A DNA stretch of 64,000 nucleotides from assembly GCF_946222605.1 (NCBI RefSeq), contig NZ_CAMIIE010000003.1:40962-104961 (forward strand), written 5' to 3'. Made by a program: the position numbers and the translations under genes. Origin of the DNA: an uncultured Acidocella sp. (GTDB lineage: Bacteria; Pseudomonadota; Alphaproteobacteria; Acetobacterales; Acetobacteraceae). Below are positions 51,955 to 60,347 of the stretch, piece by piece (within the stretch, counting starts at the first letter, position 1; each line of letters starts with the position of its first letter). Below the pieces are notes generated by a model. It made no database searches, was not told where the DNA came from, and saw only the letters and a list, made by a program, of their open reading frames with translations.

Positions 51955-53109
51955 ATGACCCCCCTTCCCCGCCGCGCCCTGCTGGGCACTGGTCTGGCGC
52001 TGGCCCTGCCCGCTCTGGGCCGCGCCGCCAGCACCGCCCAGAAGCCGCCCGCCCCGACCCCGCCGAAGGCGCGCTTCGGCGCCGCCCTGCCCTTGACCGG
52101 CGCCGAGGCGCTGCAAGGGGATGAGGCGTTGCGCGGGATTCTGCTGGCCATCGCGGATGTGAACGCGGCCGGCGGGGTGGGCGGCCAGCCGATCGCCTTC
52201 ACCACGGCGGATATGTCCACCCAGGCCAGCGCCGCCACGGCGGTGAACGGGCTGATCACCCAGTCCCATGCCAATCTGCTGCTGGGCAGCGGCAGCTCCG
52301 CCCTCTCCTACCCGGCGACGGCGGCGGCGGAGCTGGCGCAGACCCCGTTCATCGAGCTGACCGCCCCGGCGGATGGCATCATGACCCGCGGTTTCAAATT
52401 CCTGCTGCGCACCGCGCCCACCACCAGCATGATCGGCGGGCTGGCGGCGGCGACGGTGCAGGCGCGCTTCGCCAAGCGCAAGCTCGGGCTGCTGTTCAAT
52501 ACCGGCGCCACTGACGGGGCGATCGCGGCGGCGACGCTGACGGCTTTGGGCAAGGCGGGGCAGAGCGTGGCGCTCTCCGCCGGCTATCCGACGGATGCGG
52601 CCGGGCTTTACGAGCAGGTCGGGCGGATGATGCGCGCCAAGGTGGAGGTGCTGCTGCACGCTGCCGGGCCGGATGACACGCTGGCGCTGTTCCAGGCGAT
52701 GAAAAACCTGAACTGGCGGCCGGATGCGCTGCTGGGCTGCGGCAGCGGCTACGGGCTGCGCGATACCCAGGTGGCGCTGGGCGGGGCGCTGAACGGCACC
52801 TTTGTCATCGCCGCGCCGTTTTTCCCCGGCCCCGCCCAGGCGGTGGCGAAGGCCTATACGGCCCGCTTCGCGGTGCCGCCGCGCTCGGCGGAAAGCTGCA
52901 CCGCCTATGTCGGCGCCAAGCTGAGCTTCGACACGCTGAACGCGGCCGGCGGCGACCCGGCGAAGCTGATCGCGGCCCTGCGCCAGCTCAATCTGGCGCC
53001 CGGGGCGCTGGCCAATGGCTTCGGCGCGCAGTTCGACGCCAGCGGCCAGAACATCGCCAGCTTCGTGACCCTGCAGATCTGGAAGGACGGGGCGCTGGTC
53101 CCGGTCTAG
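51955..53109 (+). CDS. Periplasmic substrate-binding protein (branched-chain amino acid ABC type)
   Basis: A 384-residue type I periplasmic binding protein of the LivJ-like group. The N-terminus has an RR-containing export signal (PRRALLGTGLALALPALGRA), followed by RFGAALPLTGAEALQGDEAL and SGSSALSYPATAAAELAQTP. No permease or ATPase gene is near, so it is an orphan. ATG 51955 begins just after AAGG. Its TAG stop lies at the first bases of repeat copy C. Confidence 0.85.
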   Translation: MTPLPRRALLGTGLALALPALGRAASTAQKPPAPTPPKARFGAALPLTGAEALQGDEALRGILLAIADVNAAGGVGGQPIAFTTADMSTQASAATAVNGLITQSHANLLLGSGSSALSYPATAAAELAQTPFIELTAPADGIMTRGFKFLLRTAPTTSMIGGLAAATVQARFAKRKLGLLFNTGATDGAIAAATLTALGKAGQSVALSAGYPTDAAGLYEQVGRMMRAKVEVLLHAAGPDDTLALFQAMKNLNWRPDALLGCGSGYGLRDTQVALGGALNGTFVIAAPFFPGPAQAVAKAYTARFAVPPRSAESCTAYVGAKLSFDTLNAAGGDPAKLIAALRQLNLAPGALANGFGAQFDASGQNIASFVTLQIWKDGALVPV

Positions 53110-53210
53110 AGCCTTCAGCTTTTAGCTGAACGCTCTAGCTTTCATTTTGACGAGCAATTTCATGTGTTTATTTTGACGCTGGCGCGTCAACCTAAACACA
53201 TATTGCTCTA
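53105..53210 (-). repeat. CTAG-bounded hairpin repeat, copy C
   Basis: Reverse orientation. Module 1 matches copy A; module 2 is the GTTCAGC variant, as in copy B. The repeat's outer CTAGA contains the TAG stop of the binding-protein gene (53107-53109), and its other end approaches the folA stop. Confidence 0.9.
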
Positions 53211-53238
53211 AGCCGCGCCCACCGCCCGCCCTGGCGCC

Positions 53239-53717
<479 letters not shown>

Positions 53718-53718
<1 letters not shown>

Positions 53719-54551
53719 CAGACCGCCACCGGGGCGCGGATCGCCGGGTCCGGATCGTAGCCGATAATCTCGAAATCCTCGTAGCGGAAATCGAAAATCG
53801 AGCTGACCTGGCGCTTGATCCGCAGGCTGGGCAACGGCTTGGGCGTGCGCGAGAGCTGCAGCCGCACCTGCTCCATATGGTTGGAGTAGATATGCGCATC
53901 GCCCAGCGTATGCACGAAATCCCCCGGCTCATAGCCGGTGACATGCGCCAGCATCACCAGCAGCAGCGCGTAGGAGGCGATGTTGAACGGCACCCCCAGG
54001 AACATATCCGCCGAGCGCTGATAGAGCTGCAGATGCAGCTTGCCGTTGAGCACCCGGATTTGCCACATCGTATGGCAGGGCGGCAGCGCCATCTGCGGCA
54101 CGTCGCCGGGATTCCAGGCGGAGACGATCAGCCGGCGGCTATCGGGGGTTTTGCGGATCATCTCGACCAACTGCGCGATCTGGTCGATCTCGCGGGCGCG
54201 GTAGAGCGGGGCGCCATCCTGCTCCAGCCCGGCCGGTTCCAGCGCCGGAAAGGCCCGCCACTGGCGGCCATAGACCGGACCGAGATCGCCCTGCTCATCG
54301 GCCCATTCATCCCAGATCGTTACGCCATTTTCGTTGAGGTAGCGGATATTGGTGTCGCCGGCGAGGAACCAGAGCAGCTCATGGATGATCGAGCGCAGAT
54401 GCAGCTTCTTCGTCGTCACCAGCGGAAACCCGTCCGCCAGCCGATAGCGCGATTGCAGCCCAAAATACGAAACCGTGCCGGTGCCGGTGCGGTCACTCGA
54501 CCTCTCGCCCAGCTCCAGCACCGTGCGGAGGGCATCGTGATATTGCTGCAA
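53718..54551 (-). CDS. thyA: Thymidylate synthase
   Basis: A 277-residue folate-dependent thymidylate synthase. Motifs are RTGTGTVSYFG at the N-terminus, the catalytic Cys in ALPPCHTMWQ, the RSADMFLGVPFNIASYALLL block and GDAHIYSNHMEQV. It converts dUMP to dTMP, producing dihydrofolate that FolA recycles. The ATG at 54551 is about 100 bases from the divergent tmRNA gene. Confidence 0.97.
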
Positions 54552-54654
54552 GGCTCACCTCAATCTTTGCGCGCGGGCCGCATCCCAAGGCGCGGCGTAT
54601 CATCCCCCTCTCTCCCATACCGGGCCGAGTCTGGCCAGCACGGAGGCTCTTTCA

Positions 54655-54990
54655 CAAACCGCGAAGGGCGCCTATATCAGCCTCGTCAGCTTGCTGACTA
54701 TGGCGATAAACGGTGCGTGGAATAAGCGTTGTGGACCCGGGGGCGGTACCCGGCGCCTCCATATTTCTTGCGGCCCCGAGGGGCTGCCGCGGCCTGATTG
54801 AGACTTCGCGGCTTCGCCGCTTCGTCATCAGGGCGCGACCAGGGAAATTCACGGGGGCGAAATAGACTCGACACGCGTGGTAAAGACCCATCTTTTGCCC
54901 GGCATTGTACCGCCGTTATCGGGCTAATTTTTAAATGCGAACGATAACAACGTTGCATTCGCTGCAGCTGCCTAATCAGTAGCTAAAGCG
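54655..54990 (+). ncRNA. ssrA: Two-piece (circularly permuted) tmRNA gene
   Basis: The acceptor half comes first and ends CGCCTCCA at 54754-54761, after a T arm CCGGG-GGCGGTA-CCCGG. The coding half begins GGGGGCG at 54853. The two ends pair as a 7-bp acceptor stem with a G-U at the third pair, the alanyl-tRNA synthetase signal. CCA is not encoded. The tag frame starts at GCG 54937 and reads ANDNNVAFAAAA, then TAA at 54973. Alphaproteobacteria are known to use such permuted tmRNAs. The outer ends given are approximate; a G6-C6 hairpin lies near 54996-55026. Confidence 0.9.
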
Positions 54991-55183
54991 CGGCTCGGGG
55001 GGCGCCGGGCAACAGAAGCCCCCCACTCCGCGGATCGGTGTTCGGCCCGCTTTGTGCCAGAGCGGCGCAGCCTTGCCCGCAATTCCCGCCGCGATATCAT
55101 CCTTCCCGCGCATCCCGACCCCGCCACGCGCGGGGCCGCGCGCCATCCGCAGACAGACCAGACACAAAACAGAGGAACCCCTC

Positions 55184-55486
55184 ATGGTGGACAACAAAAT
55201 CGTCTATGTCTTCGCGACCCTGACCGCCGCCCCCGGGCGCGGAACCGAACTGCGCCTGACCCTGGAAGAGCTGGTCACCGCCACCCGCCAGGAGCCGGGC
55301 AATGTCACCTACACCCTGCACGAAGCCACCGACGCGCCCGGCACCTTCATCGTCTATGAGGCCTATGCCGACCAGGCGGCGGTGGACGCGCATATGGCCA
55401 GCGCGCATCTGAAAGCCGCCCTGTCCGCCGCCGGCCCGCTGCTCGGCAGCCCGCCGGTGATCATCGCCGCCAAGCAGATCGCCTGA
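55184..55486 (+). CDS. Antibiotic biosynthesis monooxygenase (ABM) domain protein
   Basis: A 100-residue ABM-fold protein similar to YgiN-type quinol monooxygenases: VYVFATLTAAPGRGTELRLT, then EPGNVTYTLHEATDAPGTFI and VYEAYADQAAVDAHMASAHL. These small dimers may oxidise quinols, but activity varies within the family. AGAGGA precedes the ATG at 55184. It is a single gene between the tmRNA and repeat copy D. Confidence 0.88.
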   Translation: MVDNKIVYVFATLTAAPGRGTELRLTLEELVTATRQEPGNVTYTLHEATDAPGTFIVYEAYADQAAVDAHMASAHLKAALSAAGPLLGSPPVIIAAKQIA

Positions 55487-55490
55487 GGCG

Positions 55491-55596
55491 CTAGAGCAAT
55501 ATGTGTTTAGGTTGACGCGCCAGCGTCAAAATAAACACATAAAATTGCTCGCTAAAGCAAAATTTAGAGCATCAAGCTAAAAGCTTGATGCTCTAG
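55491..55596 (+). repeat. CTAG-bounded hairpin repeat, copy D
   Basis: Same layout as copy A with the ATCAAGC variant of module 2 and one change in module 1 (CACATAAAATTGC). It starts six bases after the ABM stop. Confidence 0.9.
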
Positions 55597-55620
55597 CCAT
55601 CCTGCCCCCGCCGACAGCGC

Positions 55621-55800
55621 AAAAAAAAGGCGGTGCAGAAAAGCACCGCCAAGTTTAGGGAGGAAACGTCCAAGAAATAGGAGAGAACACTCATCCTATG
55701 GGTGGAGTATATAACTGGCCGGAAGAAACGGCGAAACCGGCCAATTCGCAGCGCAGCAATACCAAAAAGCTGGGCTAATGAAGTTTTCTTCATCAGCTTG
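55621..55800 (-). ncRNA. Candidate trans-acting sRNA with CUCC loops
   Basis: The minus strand has a terminator GGCGGTGC-TTTTCT-GCACCGCC followed by eight T (55621-55650). Just before it a small hairpin GTTT-CCTCCCT-AAAC (55653-55667) exposes an anti-Shine-Dalgarno loop, and further CTCC motifs and a TGGCCGG/CCGGCCA stem lie upstream. Possible promoter boxes are TTGCAT (55830-55835) and TTTAAT (55807-55812), 17 bases apart. Exposed CCTCC loops are typical of alphaproteobacterial regulatory RNAs. An 80-residue frame overlaps it but reads through the terminator. Confidence 0.5.
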
Positions 55801-55856
55801 GTATAGATTAAATTCCCCCCTCGCGACGCATGCAAAATGCTTCATGATGCGTAAAC

Positions 55857-55890
55857 AAAAAGCGCCGGAAGCAGGCTTCCGGCGCTTTTT
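55857..55890 (-). terminator. Rho-independent terminator of ispF
   Basis: AAAAAGCGCCGGAAGC and its 16-base complement with a two-base loop, ending in five T on the minus strand, 27 bases after the ispF stop. The A and T tails make it usable on both strands. Confidence 0.88.
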
Positions 55891-55916
55891 GTTGCAGCCC
55901 CCAAGCTGGTTGGGGT

Positions 55917-56402
55917 TCAGCCCTCCGGCACCAGCACAATCACCGCCGCCTGCGCGGCAATACCCTCGCCGCGGCCGGTGAAGCCCAGACGTTCGGAGGT
56001 GGTGGCCTTTACCGAGATCAGATCGATCGACACCCCCAGCAGATCCGCCAGGCGCTGGCGCATGGCCGGGGCATGCGGGGTGATTTTCGGGCGTTCGCAG
56101 ATGATGGTGATGTCCGCATTCGCCAGCCTGCCGCCCCGCGCCTTGATCCGCTCGGCGGCGTGGCGCAGGAAGCGGGCGCTGTCCATGTCCTTCCACTCAT
56201 TTTCGGAGGGCGGGAAATGCCGGCCGATATCGCCTTCCGCCAGCGCGCCATAAATCGCGTCGCACAGCGCATGGATGCCGACATCCGCATCCGAATGGCC
56301 GGCCAGCCCCATCTCATGCGGGAGCTTCACCCCGCAGATGATCATGTCGCGGTTCTCCGCCATCGCGTGAACGTCGTAGCCGGTGCCGATGCGCGGAATC
56401 AT
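55917..56402 (-). CDS. ispF: 2-C-methyl-D-erythritol 2,4-cyclodiphosphate synthase
   Basis: A 161-residue IspF, the cyclising enzyme of the MEP isoprenoid pathway. The metal site GTGYDVHA, the LAGHSDADVGIHALCDAIYG block, and C-terminal VKATTSERLGFTGRGEGIA are all intact. AGGAGAGACAGGG precedes the ATG at 56402. In many alphaproteobacteria this domain is fused to IspD; here it stands alone and no ispD is present within the window. Confidence 0.96.
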   Translation of the reverse strand: MIPRIGTGYDVHAMAENRDMIICGVKLPHEMGLAGHSDADVGIHALCDAIYGALAEGDIGRHFPPSENEWKDMDSARFLRHAAERIKARGGRLANADITIICERPKITPHAPAMRQRLADLLGVSIDLISVKATTSERLGFTGRGEGIAAQAAVIVLVPEG

Positions 56403-56548
56403 GCCCTGTCTCTCCTGATGATGCTCCGGCCTGGAATGCACGCGCCAAGGCCAGAGCGTCAATAAGCGCCGCCGGCAAAGGGGCCGCGCCTAAAAAGAAG
56501 AGCTGACGCATTGCGCGGCGCGGCAAGGCGGAATAATTTGCCCAAATC

Positions 56549-57604
56549 ATGAGCAACGACGTCTTCCCCATGATCAAACCGATCACCATCGGCCAGGGCC
56601 CCCTGGCGGTGCGGTTGGATCACCCTGTCATCCTCGCCCCGCTCTCGGGGGTGACGGATCTGCCCTTTCGCGCTTTGGTGAAAGAGCAAGGGGCGGGGCT
56701 GGTCGTCTCCGAGATGATCGCCAGCTGGGCGATGGTGCGCGAGAACCGCAACACGCTGCGCATGGCCGAAGTGGTCTCCGCCGGCGGCCCGAATTCGGTG
56801 CAGCTGGCCGGCTGCGACCCGGAGGCGATGGCCGAGGCGGCGAAGATCGCCGTCGGGCTCGGCGCCAATCTGATCGACATCAATTTCGGCTGCCCGGTGA
56901 AAAAAGTGGCGATCGGCCAGACCGCCGGCTCGGCGCTGATGCGCGACGAGATTTTGGCCGGGCGCATCCTGGAGAGCACCGTGCGCGCGGTGAATGTGCC
57001 GGTGACGCTGAAAATGCGCATGGGCTGGGACCATAACAGCCTGAACGCTCCCAATCTGGCGCGCATCGCCGAGCAGGCGGGCATCGCGCTGCTCACCGTG
57101 CATGGCCGCACCCGCCAGCAATTCTATGAGGGGGTGGCGAACTGGGATTTCATCGCCGAGGTGAAGGCCGCGACCAGCCTGCCGGTGATCGTCAATGGCG
57201 ACATCACCAGCGTTGATAAAGCCGCCGAGGCGCTGCGCCGGTCCCAGGCGGACGGGGTGATGATCGGCCGCGGGTCCTATGGCCGGCCCTGGTTCCTGCG
57301 GCAGGTGATCGATTATCTGACCACCGGCACCCGTACCCAGCCGCCGAGCCTGGCCGCGCAGAAGGAGATTTTGCTACAGCATTACCGCGCCATCCGCGGC
57401 CATTTCGGCGAGCAGGCCGGGGTGCGGCTGGGGCGCAAGCATGTCGCCTGGTACAGCCAGGGGCTGCACAGCTCGGCCGGGTTCCGCGCCCGGATCAACC
57501 GGCTGGATGACGGCGCCGCGGTGGAGGCGCTGATCCATGAATTCTACGACCCGCTGATCGAACAGGGCTTCATCCGCCAGGACGAAATGGCGATGGCGGC
57601 ATGA
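56549..57604 (+). CDS. dusB: tRNA-dihydrouridine synthase (DusB/NifR3 type)
   Basis: A 351-residue FMN-dependent enzyme that reduces uridines in tRNA D loops. Motifs are ILAPLSGVTDLPFRALV, NFGCPVKKV with the catalytic Cys, TLKMRMGWD, LTVHGRTRQQFYEG and VIVNGDI, then GVMIGRGSYGRPW. In alphaproteobacteria this nifR3 gene is typically first in the ntrBC operon, as here. A tandem GC-rich repeat separates it from ntrB. Confidence 0.95.
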   Translation: MSNDVFPMIKPITIGQGPLAVRLDHPVILAPLSGVTDLPFRALVKEQGAGLVVSEMIASWAMVRENRNTLRMAEVVSAGGPNSVQLAGCDPEAMAEAAKIAVGLGANLIDINFGCPVKKVAIGQTAGSALMRDEILAGRILESTVRAVNVPVTLKMRMGWDHNSLNAPNLARIAEQAGIALLTVHGRTRQQFYEGVANWDFIAEVKAATSLPVIVNGDITSVDKAAEALRRSQADGVMIGRGSYGRPWFLRQVIDYLTTGTRTQPPSLAAQKEILLQHYRAIRGHFGEQAGVRLGRKHVAWYSQGLHSSAGFRARINRLDDGAAVEALIHEFYDPLIEQGFIRQDEMAMAA

Positions 57605-57620
57605 TGACGGAAAAAGTCAC

Positions 57621-57697
57621 GCGCGTGGGGATGGTGGGGCGGCCGCGCGCGGATCAACATAAGCGCGCGGGGATGGTGGGGCGGCCACGCGCGCAGA
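57621..57697 (+). repeat. Tandem 42-bp GC-rich repeat between dus and ntrB
   Basis: GCGCGTGGGGATGGTGGGGC at 57621 recurs with few changes at 57663; each unit ends in a CGCGC block that is inverted relative to its start. It may be a transcript-stability or attenuation element, or a slipped duplication. Confidence 0.7.
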
Positions 57698-57736
57698 TAA
57701 AAATCATTTTGCGCCGCGACGAAGGAGTGGCGTGAA

Positions 57737-58882
57737 ATGAGCGGGTTCAGAAAGGCCTTCAAGCTGGTGCGCCGGGCGCCGCGGGAGACGCAGGTCAAGC
57801 TCGACCCCGCGCAGATCCTGGAGGCCATGCCCATCGCCGTGGTGGTGGTGGATGAGCAGGACATCATCGCCGAGGTGAATTACGCCGCCGAGGAGTTTTT
57901 CGGCGCCTCCAAGACCATGCTGCAGATGACCAATCTCAGCGAATTGCTGCCGGTGGATCACCCGATTTTCCTGATGATGGAGCGCGCCCGCTCGGCCGGT
58001 GTCACCATCGCCGAGCATGATCTGATCATGGAGGGCCCGCGCATGACCAGGCGCGGCTGCGCCGTGCTCGCCGCCCCGCTTCTGGACCAGCCGGGCTTCG
58101 TGGTGCTCACCTTGCAGGACGAATCCGCCGCCAAGGCGCTGGGCCAGCAAATGTCGGCGCGCAACGCGGCGCGCTCGATCACCGGCATGGCGGCGATCCT
58201 GGCGCATGAGGTGAAGAACCCGCTCTCCGGCATTCGCGGCGCCGCCCAGCTGCTGGAGCTCAGCTCCCCGCCGCAGGACCGCGAGCTGGCGGTGCTGATC
58301 CGCGACGAGGCGGACCGCATCCGCGCCATGGTCGAGCGGATGGAGACCTTCGGCGAGAAGACGCTGGAGCGTCAGGCGGTGAATATTCACCGGGTTCTGG
58401 AGCATGTGCGCAAGCTTTCCGCCTCCGGCTTCGCCGCCAAGGTGAAATTCATCGAGAGCTACGATCCCTCGCTGCCGCATGTACTGGGGGACCGCGACCA
58501 GCTGATCCAGGTGCTGCTGAACCTGGTCAAGAACGCCGCCGAGGCGATCGAAGGCGGCGACCGCCAGGATGGCGAGATCCATCTCACCACCGGCTTCCAG
58601 CATGGGGTGCGGCTCTCCGCCTCGGCCGGTCGCTCGCGCCCCAATCTGCCGATCTTCGTTGCGGTGCGCGATAACGGCCCCGGCATCCCCGAGGATATCC
58701 GCCGGCATCTGTTCGAGCCCTTCGTCTCCACCAAGGCGGCGGGCTCCGGGCTGGGTCTGGCGCTGGTGGCGAAGATCGTCGCCGATCATGGCGGGCTCAT
58801 CGATGTCGACAGCCACCCCGGCCGCACCGAATTCCGCATCCATCTGCCCGTTTTTGAAGACCCCGAAGAAGGCGTGAATTAA
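57737..58882 (+). CDS. ntrB: Nitrogen regulation sensor histidine kinase NtrB
   Basis: A 381-residue soluble kinase with no membrane helices. An N-terminal PAS domain (ILEAMPIAVVVVDEQDII) is followed by the phosphorylated His in AILAHEVKNPLSGIRGAAQL and the HATPase boxes LLNLVKNAAEAIE, VRDNGPGIPEDI and GSGLGLALVAKIVADHGG. NtrB phosphorylates NtrC under nitrogen limitation and is held in check by PII proteins. It sits between dus and ntrC, four bases before ntrC. Confidence 0.95.
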   Translation: MSGFRKAFKLVRRAPRETQVKLDPAQILEAMPIAVVVVDEQDIIAEVNYAAEEFFGASKTMLQMTNLSELLPVDHPIFLMMERARSAGVTIAEHDLIMEGPRMTRRGCAVLAAPLLDQPGFVVLTLQDESAAKALGQQMSARNAARSITGMAAILAHEVKNPLSGIRGAAQLLELSSPPQDRELAVLIRDEADRIRAMVERMETFGEKTLERQAVNIHRVLEHVRKLSASGFAAKVKFIESYDPSLPHVLGDRDQLIQVLLNLVKNAAEAIEGGDRQDGEIHLTTGFQHGVRLSASAGRSRPNLPIFVAVRDNGPGIPEDIRRHLFEPFVSTKAAGSGLGLALVAKIVADHGGLIDVDSHPGRTEFRIHLPVFEDPEEGVN

Positions 58883-58886
58883 GCCC

Positions 58887-60347
58887 ATGACGCTTCCCAC
58901 CGTACTCGTCGCCGATGACGACCGTTCGATCCGCACCGTGCTCACCCAGGCCCTGGGGCGCGCCGGGTATCAGGTGCGCGCCACCTCCTCCGCCGCAACG
59001 CTCTGGCGCTGGGTGGAGGATGGGGAGGGCGATGTCGCCATCACCGATGTCATCATGCCGGATGAGAACGGGCTGGATCTGATCCCGCGCATCCGCCGCA
59101 TCCGCCCGGAACTGCCGGTGATCGTGATGAGCGCGCAAAGCACGCTGACCACGGCGGTGCAGGCAACCCAGCGCGGCGCCTTCGAATATCTGCCCAAGCC
59201 CTTCGACCTGACCGATTTGCTGGCGGTGGTGGACCGGGCGCTGAAGCAGCCGATCGCGCTGGCGGCGGCGCCGGAGGCGCAGAAACCCGGCCCCGACGAG
59301 GCGATGCCGCTGATCGGCCGCAGCCCGGCGATGCAGGAAATCTACCGCATCATCGCCCGCCTCACCACCACCGATCTGACGGTGATGATCAACGGCGAAT
59401 CCGGGGCCGGCAAGGAGCTGGTGGCGCGCGCCCTGCATGATTTCGGCCGCCGGCGGCAAGGGCCGTTCGTTGCCATCAACATGGCCGCGATCCCGCGCGA
59501 GCTGATCGAGAGCGAGCTGTTCGGGCATGAGCGCGGCGCCTTCACCGGCGCCACCAACCGCCATATCGGCCGTTTCGAGCAGGCAGCCGGCGGCACGCTG
59601 TTTCTGGACGAGATCGGCGACATGCCGCCGGAGGCGCAGACCCGCCTGCTGCGCGTGCTGCAGGAGGGCGAGTTCACCACCGTCGGCGGGCGCCAGCCGA
59701 TCCGCGCCAATGTTCGCATCGTCGCCGCCACCCACCGGGATCTGCGCGCGCTGATCCGCTCCGGCCAGTTCCGCGAGGATCTGTTCTACCGGCTCAACGT
59801 GGTGCCGATCCGGCTGCCGCCCTTGCGCGAGCGGCCGGACGACATCCCCGTGCTGGCCCAGCATTTCCTAGGCAAGGCGCAGGCCGAGGGGCTGCCGGCG
59901 AAGACCATCGACCCGGCGGCGATGGCGCTGCTTTCGGCCTATCGCTGGCCGGGCAATGTGCGCGAGCTGGAAAACGTGATCCGCCGCCTCACCGCCCTGG
60001 TGCCGCAGCCGGTGATCACCGAGGAGGTGATCGCCCAGGAGCTGGCCGACCATACCCCGGTGGAAGAGCCGGCGATGGCGATGAGCGGCGGCGAGGAGAG
60101 CGACAACATGACCAGCGTGGTCGAGCGCCATATCGGCCGGCTGCTGGCGAGCTTGCGCGAATCCGGCGAGGAAGGGGTGCTGTATGAGCGCGCTTTGGCC
60201 GAGCTGGAGCGCCCGCTGATCCGCATGACGCTGGCGGAGACGCGCGGCAACCAGATCCGCGCCGCCGCCCTGCTCGGGCTCAACCGCAACACGCTGCGCA
60301 AGAAGATCCGCGAACACGGTATCGGCGTGCAGCGCCGTGTCGGATGA
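58887..60347 (+). CDS. ntrC: Nitrogen regulation response regulator NtrC
   Basis: A 486-residue sigma54 activator. The receiver has the acidic pair VADDDRS and phospho-Asp in ITDVIMPDENG; the AAA+ domain has Walker A GESGAGKELVARAL, the sigma54-contact loop GAFTGA in HERGAFTGATNRH, and Walker B TLFLDEIGDMP; the Fis-type HTH is IRAAALLGLNRNTLRKKIRE. It activates nitrogen-assimilation promoters when phosphorylated. The stop overlaps the ntrY start by four bases. Confidence 0.96.
   Translation: MTLPTVLVADDDRSIRTVLTQALGRAGYQVRATSSAATLWRWVEDGEGDVAITDVIMPDENGLDLIPRIRRIRPELPVIVMSAQSTLTTAVQATQRGAFEYLPKPFDLTDLLAVVDRALKQPIALAAAPEAQKPGPDEAMPLIGRSPAMQEIYRIIARLTTTDLTVMINGESGAGKELVARALHDFGRRRQGPFVAINMAAIPRELIESELFGHERGAFTGATNRHIGRFEQAAGGTLFLDEIGDMPPEAQTRLLRVLQEGEFTTVGGRQPIRANVRIVAATHRDLRALIRSGQFREDLFYRLNVVPIRLPPLRERPDDIPVLAQHFLGKAQAEGLPAKTIDPAAMALLSAYRWPGNVRELENVIRRLTALVPQPVITEEVIAQELADHTPVEEPAMAMSGGEESDNMTSVVERHIGRLLASLRESGEEGVLYERALAELERPLIRMTLAETRGNQIRAAALLGLNRNTLRKKIREHGIGVQRRVG

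Larger units (their letters stand above)
55487..55916. other. Gene-free interval holding a repeat, a candidate sRNA and a terminator
   Basis: No protein gene is supported in these 430 bases. They contain repeat copy D (55491-55596), a structured minus-strand transcript candidate (55621-55800) with its own promoter-like boxes and terminator, and the ispF terminator (55857-55890). Confidence 0.7.

Noticed and set aside
55593..55835. 80-residue minus-strand frame (contains MKKTSLAQLFGIAALRIG)
   Set aside because: No ribosome site, and the frame runs through a strong terminator and its T run; an sRNA explains the region better, though a shorter peptide cannot be fully excluded.
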